The notes under the pieces are model-generated. The model was not told the DNA's origin. It was given only the letters and a program-made list of their open reading frames with translations, and ran no database searches. Made by a program: the position numbers and the translations under genes. Source: a bacterium (GTDB taxonomy: Bacteria > Elusimicrobiota > Elusimicrobia > UBA1565 > UBA9628). From it: DNA of 8,702 nt. The first letter of the stretch is position 1. Each line of letters opens with the position of its first letter. Positions 1 to 5,710 of the stretch are shown piece after piece. The DNA lies in the NCBI GenBank assembly GCA_021790955.1, contig JAJYFI010000045.1, forward strand, positions 1 through 8,702. Reading direction: 5' to 3'.

Positions 1-270
1 GCCCCGCCCGCGACGCCCCCGGCGCGCCCGACGGCGACCGCGCCCCGGCCGGCTCCGGCCCCCCGCATCGTCACGCCGCGCAGGCCCTATCGCATCCAGA
101 ACCTCATCAGGGCCGAGATCGCCCGGATGGAGCGGACGGGCAGCGAGATGCGCTCCGAGATCCAGCAGCGCCTCCTCCAATCCCATCAGGTGGCCCCGCC
201 CTCGGGGTTGGACTCGAGCTTCCGGGAGATGGACCAGATGGGCGGGAAGGACCCGGTCCCGGGGCAGTAG
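1..270 (+). CDS. C-terminal part of an unrecognised Pro/Ala-rich protein (5' end outside window)
   Basis: Frame 1 is open from the first base to a TAG at 268-270, giving the last 89 residues of a protein that begins upstream. The first 25 or so residues are almost only Pro, Ala, Thr and Arg, as in a flexible or periplasm-spanning linker. A charged, probably helical stretch follows at about residues 29-60 (RIQNLIRAEIARMERTG, then SEMRSEIQQRLLQS). The end is a Gly/Pro/Asp-rich tail. I see no catalytic or binding motif and cannot name a family. Composition fits the rest of the window, so it looks native. It is the only gene here that reads plus strand toward the tRNA, from which it is separated by 27 bases. 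The reading frame is fairly sure because there is no interruption and a sensible helix follows the linker, but 89 residues of biased composition is limited evidence. Confidence 0.5.
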   Translation, partial: APPATPPARPTATAPRPAPAPRIVTPRRPYRIQNLIRAEIARMERTGSEMRSEIQQRLLQSHQVAPPSGLDSSFREMDQMGGKDPVPGQ

Positions 271-297
271 AGCCGGCCGGCGGGAACAGCAAGGCCC

Positions 298-369
298 TGC
301 CCCCAGGAAGAATCGAACTTCCATCTACCGCTTAGAAGGCGGTTGCTCTCTCCATTGAGCTATGGGGGC
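298..369 (-). tRNA. tRNA-Arg (anticodon UCU)
   Basis: Read on the minus strand this folds as a complete cloverleaf. The acceptor stem is GCCCCCA (369-363) with TGGGGGC (305-299), seven perfect pairs. The D stem is GCTC/GAGC, the anticodon stem ACCGC/GCGGT with loop CTTCTAA, the variable loop AGAT, and the T stem GGAAG/CTTCC with loop TTCGATT. The anticodon TCT lies at 336-334, so it reads AGA/AGG arginine codons. Length is 72 bases including the discriminator A at 298. The 3' CCA is not encoded, so it must be added by CCA-adding enzyme. A TAAAAT hexamer about 13 bases upstream could be its own -10 box, but I see no matching -35. The tRNA follows the sorB-like gene on the same strand by 86 bases and could also be co-transcribed with it. 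Confidence 0.97.
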
Positions 370-455
370 GTTTCAGAAGGGAATTTTAACAGGTTCGAGG
401 CTCACCTGGTAGGGGCTGCACCAGCCGGGGTGGGGAACTGACACGGCGACGCCCG

Positions 456-833
456 CTATTCAGCGGAGGGAGGGGAGAGGAGGGGGCGGAAACGGTTGTT
501 CGCGGGGCCGAAACGTTTGACAAGGTAGCCGAGGAGCACGGCCTTGTCTTGCGGGGCGACCCGTGCCCCCCATCCGATCATTTTGTTCAGCTCGGCCGTC
601 CATTTGGAACGAGAGAGCCTCTGCTGTCGAAGCATCTCGGTCGAGTGGCAGACTGAGCAGGAAGCGAGCGCGAGGTTCTTCCCGGTTCCCGCGGGAAGCG
701 GGGCGGACTCTGAACCGAGAGCAGGGAGGCTCCTTTCATTGGTTTCCTGGGTCGCCGCCGCGCGCAGAAGCGGCCCAACTGGAAGACATGCAGTCAGGAG
801 GAGTCCCGCAACGAGGATGGCTCGGCGGCTCAA
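456..833 (-). CDS. sorB: Monohaem cytochrome c, SorB-like subunit of a sulfite dehydrogenase
   Basis: 125 residues. This is a small exported cytochrome c and the probable electron acceptor of the adjacent molybdenum enzyme. The haem attachment motif is CSVCH (Cys59, Cys62, His63), and Met85 in KMIGWGA is the likely sixth iron ligand. The spacing and the short C-terminal helix (DKAVLLGYLVKRFG) match small SorB/cytochrome c552-type proteins. The N-terminus is a signal sequence (SRRAILVAGLLLTAC...). Leu-Thr-Ala-Cys at residues 13-16 resembles a lipobox, so it may be lipid-anchored; cleavage near residue 28 after the Ala run is the alternative. The start is a TTG at 831-833 that overlaps the stop of the upstream gene (TTGA). 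A GAGGTGG Shine-Dalgarno-like stretch four bases upstream supports it, and no ATG lies between it and the haem site. SorB identity rests on context and the haem fold; as a generic cytochrome c it is near certain. Confidence 0.8.
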   Translation of the reverse strand: MSRRAILVAGLLLTACLPVGPLLRAAATQETNERSLPALGSESAPLPAGTGKNLALASCSVCHSTEMLRQQRLSRSKWTAELNKMIGWGARVAPQDKAVLLGYLVKRFGPANNRFRPLLSPPSAE

Positions 834-1999
834 GACGCCACCTCGATGTTTACGGCGTGCCAGCCGTTATAAAGGTAGCCGCCGGGGTTCCAGACCCCTT
901 CCCGTGGTTGGACGCGCCCGCGGATGTCTTGCGCGCGGGCCATGAGCGTATGGGCCCCCGGAGCTTTGGGGGTCCACTCGAAAGACCATAGCCGCCAAGC
1001 GTAGGGATCGTGTTCCGTGCCGAGCGTGGCCTTATTCCAAGTGGTCCCGCCGTCGTCGGAAATTTCGACCTTGGAGATGTCCGGAGCGCCCGAGAAAGCG
1101 AAGCCGCGGATCATGACGGGGAGGCCCGCCTTAGCGCGTTTGGGAAACGAGGTGATGCACGATTTGACCACGAGCTCGGTGATCGGCTTCATCTGGTTTG
1201 GAGGAACGGCTTGCCCCGGCGCGCCGGGATGCAAGGGGAAACGATAGGCCGTGTCCATGTAGAATCCCGTCTGCGGCTTGGAGCGGGCACTGAGATGGGT
1301 GAGCCACTTGGTCCAATGCTCGCCGGCCCAGCCAGGGACGATCAGCCGCGCCGGAGATCCGTGCAGCTCCGGGATGGGAGCGCCGTTCATCTCGTAGGCG
1401 ACGATCCCGTCATCGAGGAGCTTGGGAAGCTCGACGCTGCGATGGAAGGGCGGGACATTGGCGGGAGGGGCGTCGGCTCCGAAAGTGTAAATATATTTGG
1501 CCGAGCTCTTGAGACCCGCTTTCTCGAGCAGATCCCGGACCCGGACGCCGGTCCAGCAGGCGTTTCCGACGGCACCCCAATGCCATTGCACTCCAGGTAC
1601 CGGTGGCTTGAAAAGCCCCCGGCCATTTCCAGAGCACATGAGGACGCAGGTGGCGCTTGAGCGGGGCATGCGCTTTAATTCGTCCAGGGAGAGGCGGAGC
1701 GGTCGAGAGACCTCCCCGTCAACTTGGAGAGTCCAGAGGGCTGGGTCAGGGAAGCTTGGACGCCAGTGGCTCCTCGCATAGAAAAGATCGTTGGGGGTGA
1801 TGTAGCTTCCGAGAAGATCGAGCGGCGTTTCGGCGTCGACCGGATATTGGTTGAGCTGAAAGAGACGCTTCTTGGCCGAAGAGGCCGCGCTTGAGAAAGC
1901 GGCCAAGGCTGCGGTGGGGCTCATAATCGCCCCCAGAGCCAATCCGATAAAATCTCGCCGGCGCAACAGCTCCCAGCGGCCTTCCGGATTATCAGCCAT
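830..1999 (-). CDS. sorA: Tat-exported sulfite-oxidase-family molybdenum enzyme (SorA-like sulfite dehydrogenase)
   Basis: 389 residues. Predicted to oxidise sulfite to sulfate in the periplasm on a molybdopterin cofactor and pass electrons to the cytochrome encoded next. A twin-arginine signal, RRRDFIG at residues 13-19, precedes a hydrophobic stretch, as expected for a folded cofactor enzyme. The molybdopterin domain carries an ARSH motif (Arg76, His78), the molybdenum-ligand Cys122 in MCSGNGRG, then GAVGNACWTGVR at 142-153 and AYEMNG with Tyr202. From about 272 the Ig-like dimerisation domain is recognisable by ISDDGGTTW, the Trp cluster WRLWSFEW and a C-terminal NGWHAVNIEV. The usual GW-G---VKWL segment reads PGWAGEHWTKWL here. 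I chose ATG 1999: it sits just before the Tat motif, and a promoter lies between it and the upstream in-frame starts at 2062 and 2116. No clear Shine-Dalgarno is seen. Substrate is inferred from family and SorB pairing; another S- or N-oxide substrate is possible. Confidence 0.86.
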   Translation of the reverse strand: MADNPEGRWELLRRRDFIGLALGAIMSPTAALAAFSSAASSAKKRLFQLNQYPVDAETPLDLLGSYITPNDLFYARSHWRPSFPDPALWTLQVDGEVSRPLRLSLDELKRMPRSSATCVLMCSGNGRGLFKPPVPGVQWHWGAVGNACWTGVRVRDLLEKAGLKSSAKYIYTFGADAPPANVPPFHRSVELPKLLDDGIVAYEMNGAPIPELHGSPARLIVPGWAGEHWTKWLTHLSARSKPQTGFYMDTAYRFPLHPGAPGQAVPPNQMKPITELVVKSCITSFPKRAKAGLPVMIRGFAFSGAPDISKVEISDDGGTTWNKATLGTEHDPYAWRLWSFEWTPKAPGAHTLMARAQDIRGRVQPREGVWNPGGYLYNGWHAVNIEVAS

Positions 2000-2044
2000 T
2001 ATGATTCGACTTGGCCGACGCGGTGTCCGCTCGCATGCCCGATT

Positions 2045-2074
2045 ATTGTATATGGAAGCCATCAAGAGAATCAA
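2045..2074 (-). promoter_or_regulatory. Candidate sigma-70-type promoter for sorA-sorB
   Basis: On the minus strand, TTGATT (2074-2069) and TACAAT (2050-2045) are separated by 18 bases, each matching the bacterial consensus at four to five of six positions. Transcription would start near 2038, leaving a leader of about 39 bases before the ATG at 1999. The stretch is clearly more AT-rich than its surroundings. It would place the upstream in-frame starts (2062 and 2116) at or outside the transcript start, which supports the shorter SorA. This is a pattern match only. Confidence 0.5.
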
Positions 2075-2107
2075 TCGTTTCGGTTTTCCCCAAATCCTCA
2101 ACCAAGG

Positions 2108-2139
2108 CTGGGGCACCCAGGGCGCGCTTGACTTGCGCC
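2108..2139. other. Two short inverted repeats between the divergent sorA and DUF6941-like genes
   Basis: CTGGG-GCA-CCCAG (2108-2120) is a perfect 5-bp hairpin with a three-base loop. Immediately after it, GGCGC (2121-2125) pairs with GCGCC (2135-2139) around TTGACT, a -35-like hexamer at 2128-2133. Neither is followed by a T tract, so neither looks like a terminator. They could be operator half-sites for the plus-strand gene at 2166, but no acceptable -10 lies at normal spacing from TTGACT. Stems of five pairs arise easily by chance at this GC content. Confidence 0.2.
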
Positions 2140-2165
2140 GCCTAAAACGGTTCCTTTAACTGTCC

Positions 2166-2606
2166 ATGAAGGTCACGATGCTGCTCGCGGACTTCGCCCA
2201 GGCGGTGGACGGCAAGCTCTACGTCATGGGGGGCGGCTGGTCGCTCACCGGTCCGATGCCCTCCCCTTCCGCGATCGCCCTCAAGATCGAGGTCCCCTGG
2301 AACGAGACAAACCGCAAGCATTCGCTCAAGATCGAGCTCCTCGATTCCGATTTCCATCCCGTCCACGCCCCCTCGCCCTCGGGCCCCGCGCCCCTCGTGA
2401 TCGGCGGCGATTTCGAGGTCGGGCGCCCGGTCGGGCTCCTCCAGGGAACCCCGATCGACGTGCCCCTCGCCTTCAACATCGGGCCGATCCCTCTCGAACC
2501 CGGCAAGCGCTTCGTCTGGAAGCTCTCGATCGACGGCGAAAGCCGCGAGGACTGGCAGGTCGCCTTCTCGACGCGCCCCCCGGCCCATCCCACGGCCAAC
2601 GCCTAA
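2166..2606 (+). CDS. Small conserved protein resembling the DUF6941 family
   Basis: 146 residues, no signal peptide or membrane segment, so probably cytosolic. The opening MKVTMLLADFAQAVDGKLYVMGGGWSL pattern (split: MKVTMLLADFAQ, DGKLYVMGGGW, then TGP) and the following ALKIEVPWNETN are what I remember of DUF6941 proteins, which are best known from actinobacteria and have no assigned function. The rest alternates beta strands with Pro-rich turns (LKIELLDSD, FEVGRP, VPLAFNIGPIPLEPGKRFVWKLSIDGE), suggesting a compact beta-sandwich. The ATG at 2166 fits the family's usual start although no Shine-Dalgarno precedes it; the Met at residue 5 is an alternative. It diverges from sorA, with 166 bases between starts, and its TAA (2604-2606) overlaps the TAG of the opposing gene in the tetranucleotide CTAA. 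The gene call is strong; the family name is from memory. Confidence 0.8.
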   Translation: MKVTMLLADFAQAVDGKLYVMGGGWSLTGPMPSPSAIALKIEVPWNETNRKHSLKIELLDSDFHPVHAPSPSGPAPLVIGGDFEVGRPVGLLQGTPIDVPLAFNIGPIPLEPGKRFVWKLSIDGESREDWQVAFSTRPPAHPTANA

Positions 2607-3550
2607 TATGGCGTCGGATTGAAGCCTAGCTGCTGCAGAAGGTTGTCATAATACAAGGTCAGGTAAAGCTGCACCTGGGTTCCGGCGAATCCTGAGACAG
2701 CCGCGCCGTAAGGGTTCTGATAAGCAAGGCTCAGCTGCCATGTCTTCGCCTGCCAATTGAGCTCCCAGCTCAAAAACCCTCCGTCCTCCCCTTGCGCCCA
2801 ATCCTCGCGGTTCCTCCATTCGACGGCCGGGGTCACTTGCCTCCAGCCCGGCGGCACGGGAGCCCCCACGATGTCGTTAAGATAGGCAAGGCTATACTCG
2901 AGGACCAAGTCCGTGCGGAGGTAGCGCCCGGCCGGAGCGTTCGCGAAGGGAGATTCCGCCCCGACGTCGCTTTGAAGCGCGAGGGGCCTCAGCCATTCCT
3001 GCGGAAGATCTCCGAATCCTTTGTTGAAAACCAGGTATTCGTTGAGCGCCCAGGGGTTCTGCGAGGCGATGGGCGGCCCCGCCGGAGCGTTTCCCTTGAC
3101 GATGGCGCTCGCCATGATTTCGCGTTTGGCGCTCAAGCCGAACAGATATTTCCCTTGCAGCCCCCAACCCGTGTCGGTCCAGGCGCCGGCTCTTGAGGCC
3201 GGCGGTCCGTCGAATTGGGTCGCGGCTTCCATGCTGAACCGCGTGGTGAGCCTTTTTTCAATGGAAACGGGAACGCCCCAGTCGTGGCCATTTCCGGCCC
3301 AGCCGTAGTACGGAACGAGGTTGATCTGGTTGTCGATGTCCGCGTCCTTGCCGACGAGAGGCTCGATGAAGATCCGGTCGCCGGCGCGGGGGAGGAAACT
3401 CTCGTAGATGCCGGTCTTTGCGGCCGCGGCCGCCGGCGCCGACGAGATCACCTGGGCCGCGGCCGGACGCGCCATGCCGGCCATGGCGGCCGCGGCCGCC
3501 ACGGCGGCCAGGGCGGCCTGGCAAGGCCGCCGTTGCGGCGCCCGGGGCAT
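2603..3550 (-). CDS. Exported beta-strand-rich protein, probable outer-membrane beta-barrel
   Basis: 315 residues, family not recognised. Residues 1-32 form a clear Sec signal peptide: Arg residues, an Ala-rich core and an AAA-Q cleavage site at 32/33. The mature part has many strands of alternating hydrophobic and polar residues with aromatic belts and short turns (RIFIEPLVG, INLVPYYGWAG, SIEKRLTTRFSMEAATQF, LQGKYLFG, TDLVLEYSLAYL, VTPAVEWRN, GFLSWELNWQ, WQLSLAYQNP, VQLYLTLYYDNLL), typical of an outer-membrane barrel of roughly 10-14 strands. It ends in Tyr rather than the classical Phe. The reading frame stays open a further 153 codons upstream, but that stretch lies antisense to the cytochrome gene and lacks a signal sequence, so I start at the ATG at 3550, directly before the signal peptide. 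AAGG abuts this ATG, too close for a normal Shine-Dalgarno. Its divergent neighbour is a cytochrome c 21 bp away, hinting at a shared envelope role. Confidence 0.78.
   Translation of the reverse strand: MPRAPQRRPCQAALAAVAAAAAMAGMARPAAAQVISSAPAAAAAKTGIYESFLPRAGDRIFIEPLVGKDADIDNQINLVPYYGWAGNGHDWGVPVSIEKRLTTRFSMEAATQFDGPPASRAGAWTDTGWGLQGKYLFGLSAKREIMASAIVKGNAPAGPPIASQNPWALNEYLVFNKGFGDLPQEWLRPLALQSDVGAESPFANAPAGRYLRTDLVLEYSLAYLNDIVGAPVPPGWRQVTPAVEWRNREDWAQGEDGGFLSWELNWQAKTWQLSLAYQNPYGAAVSGFAGTQVQLYLTLYYDNLLQQLGFNPTPY
3501..3533. repeat. Perfect 9-bp inverted repeat in the signal-peptide region of the barrel gene
   Basis: ACGGCGGCC (3501-3509) is the exact reverse complement of GGCCGCCGT (3525-3533), with a 15-base spacer. 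It lies 39-71 bases upstream of the cytochrome start codon at 3572 and inside the first codons of the barrel gene. It could be an operator for the plus-strand gene or an mRNA hairpin early in the minus-strand message. The surroundings are runs of GCC/GCG alanine codons containing GCGGCCGC palindromes, so it may simply follow from low complexity. Confidence 0.35.
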
Positions 3551-3563
3551 CCTTGGTAGGATG
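3548..3563. promoter_or_regulatory. Inverted repeat spanning the start signals of both divergent genes
   Basis: CATCCT (3548-3553) and AGGATG (3558-3563) are perfect inverted complements around TGGT. On the minus strand the 3' arm contains the ATG of the barrel gene. On the plus strand the AGGA at 3558-3561, ten bases before the cytochrome ATG, is the best Shine-Dalgarno candidate for that gene. One small element thus touches both initiation regions and fills most of the 21-bp gap. It could be a hairpin or protein site, or chance; six pairs with four loop bases is short. Confidence 0.3.
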
Positions 3564-3571
3564 GCGTCACC

Positions 3572-4090
3572 ATGAAACTCTTCATCGCCGGAATCGCCAG
3601 CGCTCTCCTCGCCGGCCTCGTCGTCGGCTACGCCGCCATGTCGTTGGGATTTTTCCCCGCCAACGCCGATACGCCGCCAAGCCGCCTTGAGACCTGGATC
3701 GCCCACCACGCCCTGCGCGCGACGATCGACCGCCTCGCCCACAAGACCGCCAACCCCTTGGCGCTCAACGACGAGAACCTCTTGGGCGGCATCAAAATTT
3801 ACGCCATGCGCTGCGCCGTCTGCCACGGCGCCGCCGACGGAAAATCCGCGGCGGACGCCCGGGGGCTCTATCAAAAGCCGCCGGAGCTCGCCAAGCACGG
3901 CGTCGAGGACGATCCGGAGTGGATGACTCACTGGAAGATCCGCCATGGGATCCGCCTGACAGGAATGCCCAGCTTCGGCAAAGTCCTTACGGAAAAGGAC
4001 ATATGGCAAGTCACCCTTTTCCTCAAGCGCATGGACGCCCTGACGCCCAAGGCCGAGAAGGCCTGGAAGGCCGTCCCCAGCCAGGCTTAG
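3572..4090 (+). CDS. Membrane-anchored or periplasmic monohaem cytochrome c (class I type)
   Basis: 172 residues. Residues 1-27 form a hydrophobic signal or anchor (KLFIAGIASALLAGLVVGYA); no sharp cleavage site is evident, so it may stay attached to the inner membrane. A helical segment (about 38-65) precedes the haem motif CAVCH (Cys81, Cys84, His85). Met132 in RLTGMPSFG is the probable distal iron ligand, and EKDIWQVTLFLKRM forms the usual C-terminal helix, so the class I fold is complete. It should shuttle electrons in the periplasm; its partner is unknown. The ATG at 3572 has AGGA ten bases upstream. It diverges from the barrel gene (21 bp between starts) and its TAG (4088-4090) overlaps the TAA of the convergent ankyrin gene in TTAG. 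It is distinct in length and sequence from the SorB-like cytochrome at 456-833, so not a duplicate. Cytochrome identity is very secure; the pathway is not. Confidence 0.93.
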   Translation: MKLFIAGIASALLAGLVVGYAAMSLGFFPANADTPPSRLETWIAHHALRATIDRLAHKTANPLALNDENLLGGIKIYAMRCAVCHGAADGKSAADARGLYQKPPELAKHGVEDDPEWMTHWKIRHGIRLTGMPSFGKVLTEKDIWQVTLFLKRMDALTPKAEKAWKAVPSQA

Positions 4091-4830
4091 CGCCCTCCAG
4101 GGCGCTTCTCTGGCTTCACGGCGGCGCCCTTCTTTGCCGCCGCCTTTTCAAGGATCGCCTCGATCTCGCGCCAGTCCATCCGCCGCGCGATCGTCATGGC
4201 GGTCGTGCCCTTGTCCGAGGTGGAGGCGGCGACGTCGGCGCCCGCGGCGATCAGGGCCTTGACCGCCGCCGCGTGGCCGTGCATCACGGCGAACATCAAG
4301 GGCCTCCAGCCGTCCCGGTCCGAGGCGTTGACGTCCGCGCCGGCGGCGATGAGCGCCTGGATCGTCGCGACGGAGCCCGTGGAGGCCGCCAAGGCGAGCG
4401 CGGTTTCCCCCGTGTTGCTGCTGGCCCGGAAATCGGCTCCGGCGTCCAGCAGGATCTTGACCACCTCGGCGCGGCCCTCCTGGCAGGCGTCGAGCAGCGC
4501 CGTCCTCCCAAAAACGTCGCTGACGTTCACGTTCGCGTGCTCGGCGATGAGAAGGCGGACCGCATCCGGGAAGCCCTTCGCCGCGGCCGTCATCAAGGCC
4601 GTGCGGCCCGTCCTCGTCACGATGGCGTTCACGTCGGCCCCGCTCTTGATGGCGTTCTTCATCCCGTCGATGTAGTCGTAGGACGAGTCGACCAGCAATT
4701 CCTGCCCGAGCTGCTCCTTGGAGGTGAACAAATCCATAAGGCCGGCGCGGGCCGGAAGCCTCCCCAGCGACAGCGCGAGCAAAAGCGCCCAGGCCGCGTT
4801 CGGGAGATTTCCTCGAACTCTCTTGTCCAT
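4087..4830 (-). CDS. Exported ankyrin-repeat protein
   Basis: 247 residues. A signal peptide (Lys/Arg start, core AAWALLLALSLG, end ARA at about residue 29) is followed by a short helical segment and about five ankyrin repeats: a degenerate first repeat around 48-72 (KNAIKSGADVNA), then roughly 74-105, 106-138, 139-171 and 172-204, closed by a capping repeat at 205-234. Each full repeat shows the G-TAL--A---G----V--LL--GAD pattern. Ankyrin arrays bind other proteins; the periplasmic partner cannot be read from the sequence. The tail is Lys/Pro-rich. I place the start at ATG 4830, with GAGG ten bases upstream and four bases after the preceding gene's stop; an in-frame ATG at 4848 would overlap that gene and lacks a good ribosome site. 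It is the last gene of the metH-coaD operon and converges with the cytochrome gene, sharing four bases with it. Confidence 0.9.
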   Translation of the reverse strand: MDKRVRGNLPNAAWALLLALSLGRLPARAGLMDLFTSKEQLGQELLVDSSYDYIDGMKNAIKSGADVNAIVTRTGRTALMTAAAKGFPDAVRLLIAEHANVNVSDVFGRTALLDACQEGRAEVVKILLDAGADFRASSNTGETALALAASTGSVATIQALIAAGADVNASDRDGWRPLMFAVMHGHAAAVKALIAAGADVAASTSDKGTTAMTIARRMDWREIEAILEKAAAKKGAAVKPEKRPGGR

Positions 4831-4834
4831 GGAA

Positions 4835-5710
4835 TTATTGCCTCTCATAGCGCACCGGCAGCGGGCTTTTCGCGACAACCTTGAACGCGAAGGGCGACGA
4901 CGGCGCCGCGTTCGCCCGGCCCCCGCTTGGCGAAAGCATCCGATAGCGGACGACCAGGGCCTCGGGGCTTTCCGAGACCGCGACGATGCGCAACGTTGAT
5001 CCGCCCTGGGGATGAAGCCCCGCGAAATAGGAGACGACCTCCAGATGGCTGAAATCCACGGCCGGCGCCGGCCGCGACGAAAGACGCGCCCACAGCTGCG
5101 CCCAGGCTTTCGGGTCCTGGATGGTGCGGCCCCCTGGCTTCATATCGGCGGCGAAGAGGCCGTTCCAGGAATCCCCTTCCTTAAACGCCGCCGGCACCTT
5201 CCGATCGGCGCCCTCCTCCCCGCCGGCCTGCCCCGCCGGCGGGCGCCCCGCGATGAGGGAAACCGTCCGGCCGTCGACCGGCACCACGCCCTTGGGGGCG
5301 GGTCCCCCGCTCATCTCGTTTCGCCAGCGGCTCCAGAGAGCCTCGGCCTCCTCCTGCGTCAAGGGCCCGGAGGCGTGCTCGGCCAGGTATCTCCCAAAAT
5401 TGTTTTCCCCGGCGCCCCTCGGCAGCACCCGAGAAATCCCCATCCGCTTCATGTCCCTCTCGACGAAGGCGTGAAGCGTTTCGTTCGTGTAGCCGCCGGC
5501 GGGGCGCGTCGAAGCCCCCAGGGGCGCGCCCAAGGCGGACGGGATGTCCTTCGCGGCCAGGCGCCCCATCGGGGGGCCGGGCGGAAGCGGCAGCGCGGCG
5601 CCGATCGTCAGCTCCCCCGACTTGATGTCGTGAAGGGTTTTGAGGGCCAGGGCCACGAAGATCGCGGCGACGAGAAAGCCAAGGAAGGCAAGCGCGCGGC
5701 GGAGCGTCAC
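4835..5710 (-). CDS. Single-pass membrane protein with C-terminal PrcB-like domain
   Basis: 291 residues. A membrane helix at about residues 5-24 (LRRALAFLGFLVAAIFVALAL) anchors it, most likely with the rest in the periplasm. Residues 25-70 are Pro/Gly-rich. Residues 75-130 look helical and match nothing I know. From about 219 to 289 the pattern (VDFSHLEVVSYFAGLHPQGG, then LRIVAVSES, LVVRYRMLSP and PSSPFAFKVVAKS) resembles the C-terminal domain of PrcB, the regulatory partner of the spirochaete PrcA protease. That family tie is recalled, not computed, and no protease gene is visible here. The start is a GTG at 5710 overlapping the coaD stop (GTGA); it immediately precedes the membrane helix. 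The frame is open upstream to 5863, but that would bury 154 bases in coaD. No Shine-Dalgarno is seen, consistent with translational coupling. Four bases separate its stop from the ankyrin start. Confidence 0.72.
   Translation of the reverse strand: MTLRRALAFLGFLVAAIFVALALKTLHDIKSGELTIGAALPLPPGPPMGRLAAKDIPSALGAPLGASTRPAGGYTNETLHAFVERDMKRMGISRVLPRGAGENNFGRYLAEHASGPLTQEEAEALWSRWRNEMSGGPAPKGVVPVDGRTVSLIAGRPPAGQAGGEEGADRKVPAAFKEGDSWNGLFAADMKPGGRTIQDPKAWAQLWARLSSRPAPAVDFSHLEVVSYFAGLHPQGGSTLRIVAVSESPEALVVRYRMLSPSGGRANAAPSSPFAFKVVAKSPLPVRYERQ

Noticed and set aside
272..281. GCCGGCCGGC palindrome after the first gene's stop
   Set aside because: No loop and no T tract, so not an intrinsic terminator; palindromes of this kind are frequent at this GC content.
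380..430. Possible terminator after sorB: CAGGT/ACCTG hairpin followed by TTAAAATT on the minus strand
   Set aside because: Only five pairs with a nine-base loop and no real T run; the TAAAAT there could equally be the tRNA's -10 box.
1010..1660. A 216-codon plus-strand frame inside sorA
   Set aside because: Shadow of the sulfite-oxidase gene, whose conserved motifs fix the minus-strand frame.
2000..2116. N-terminal extension of SorA to 2116 or 2062
   Set aside because: A promoter-like TTGATT/TACAAT pair lies within it, and the Tat motif normally sits close to the start, as with ATG 1999.
2128..2160. TTGACT as the -35 of a promoter for the gene at 2166
   Set aside because: The only -10-like hexamers (TAAAAC, TTTAAC) are 9 and 21 bases away, outside workable spacing.
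3418..3500. GCGGCCGC-rich run as a possible repeat array
   Set aside because: It is explained by runs of alanine codons in the signal peptide and the start of the mature barrel protein; no regular unit length.
3551..4009. The 153-codon upstream extension of the barrel frame, antisense to the cytochrome c gene
   Set aside because: Its translation is Gly/Val/Arg/Asp-rich without structure, it is opposite a clear cytochrome, and a proper signal peptide begins at 3550. Long antisense frames are common in high-GC coding DNA.
3919..4884. A 321-codon plus-strand frame opposite the ankyrin gene
   Set aside because: Low-complexity Arg/Gly/His-rich translation; the minus strand carries obvious ankyrin repeats.
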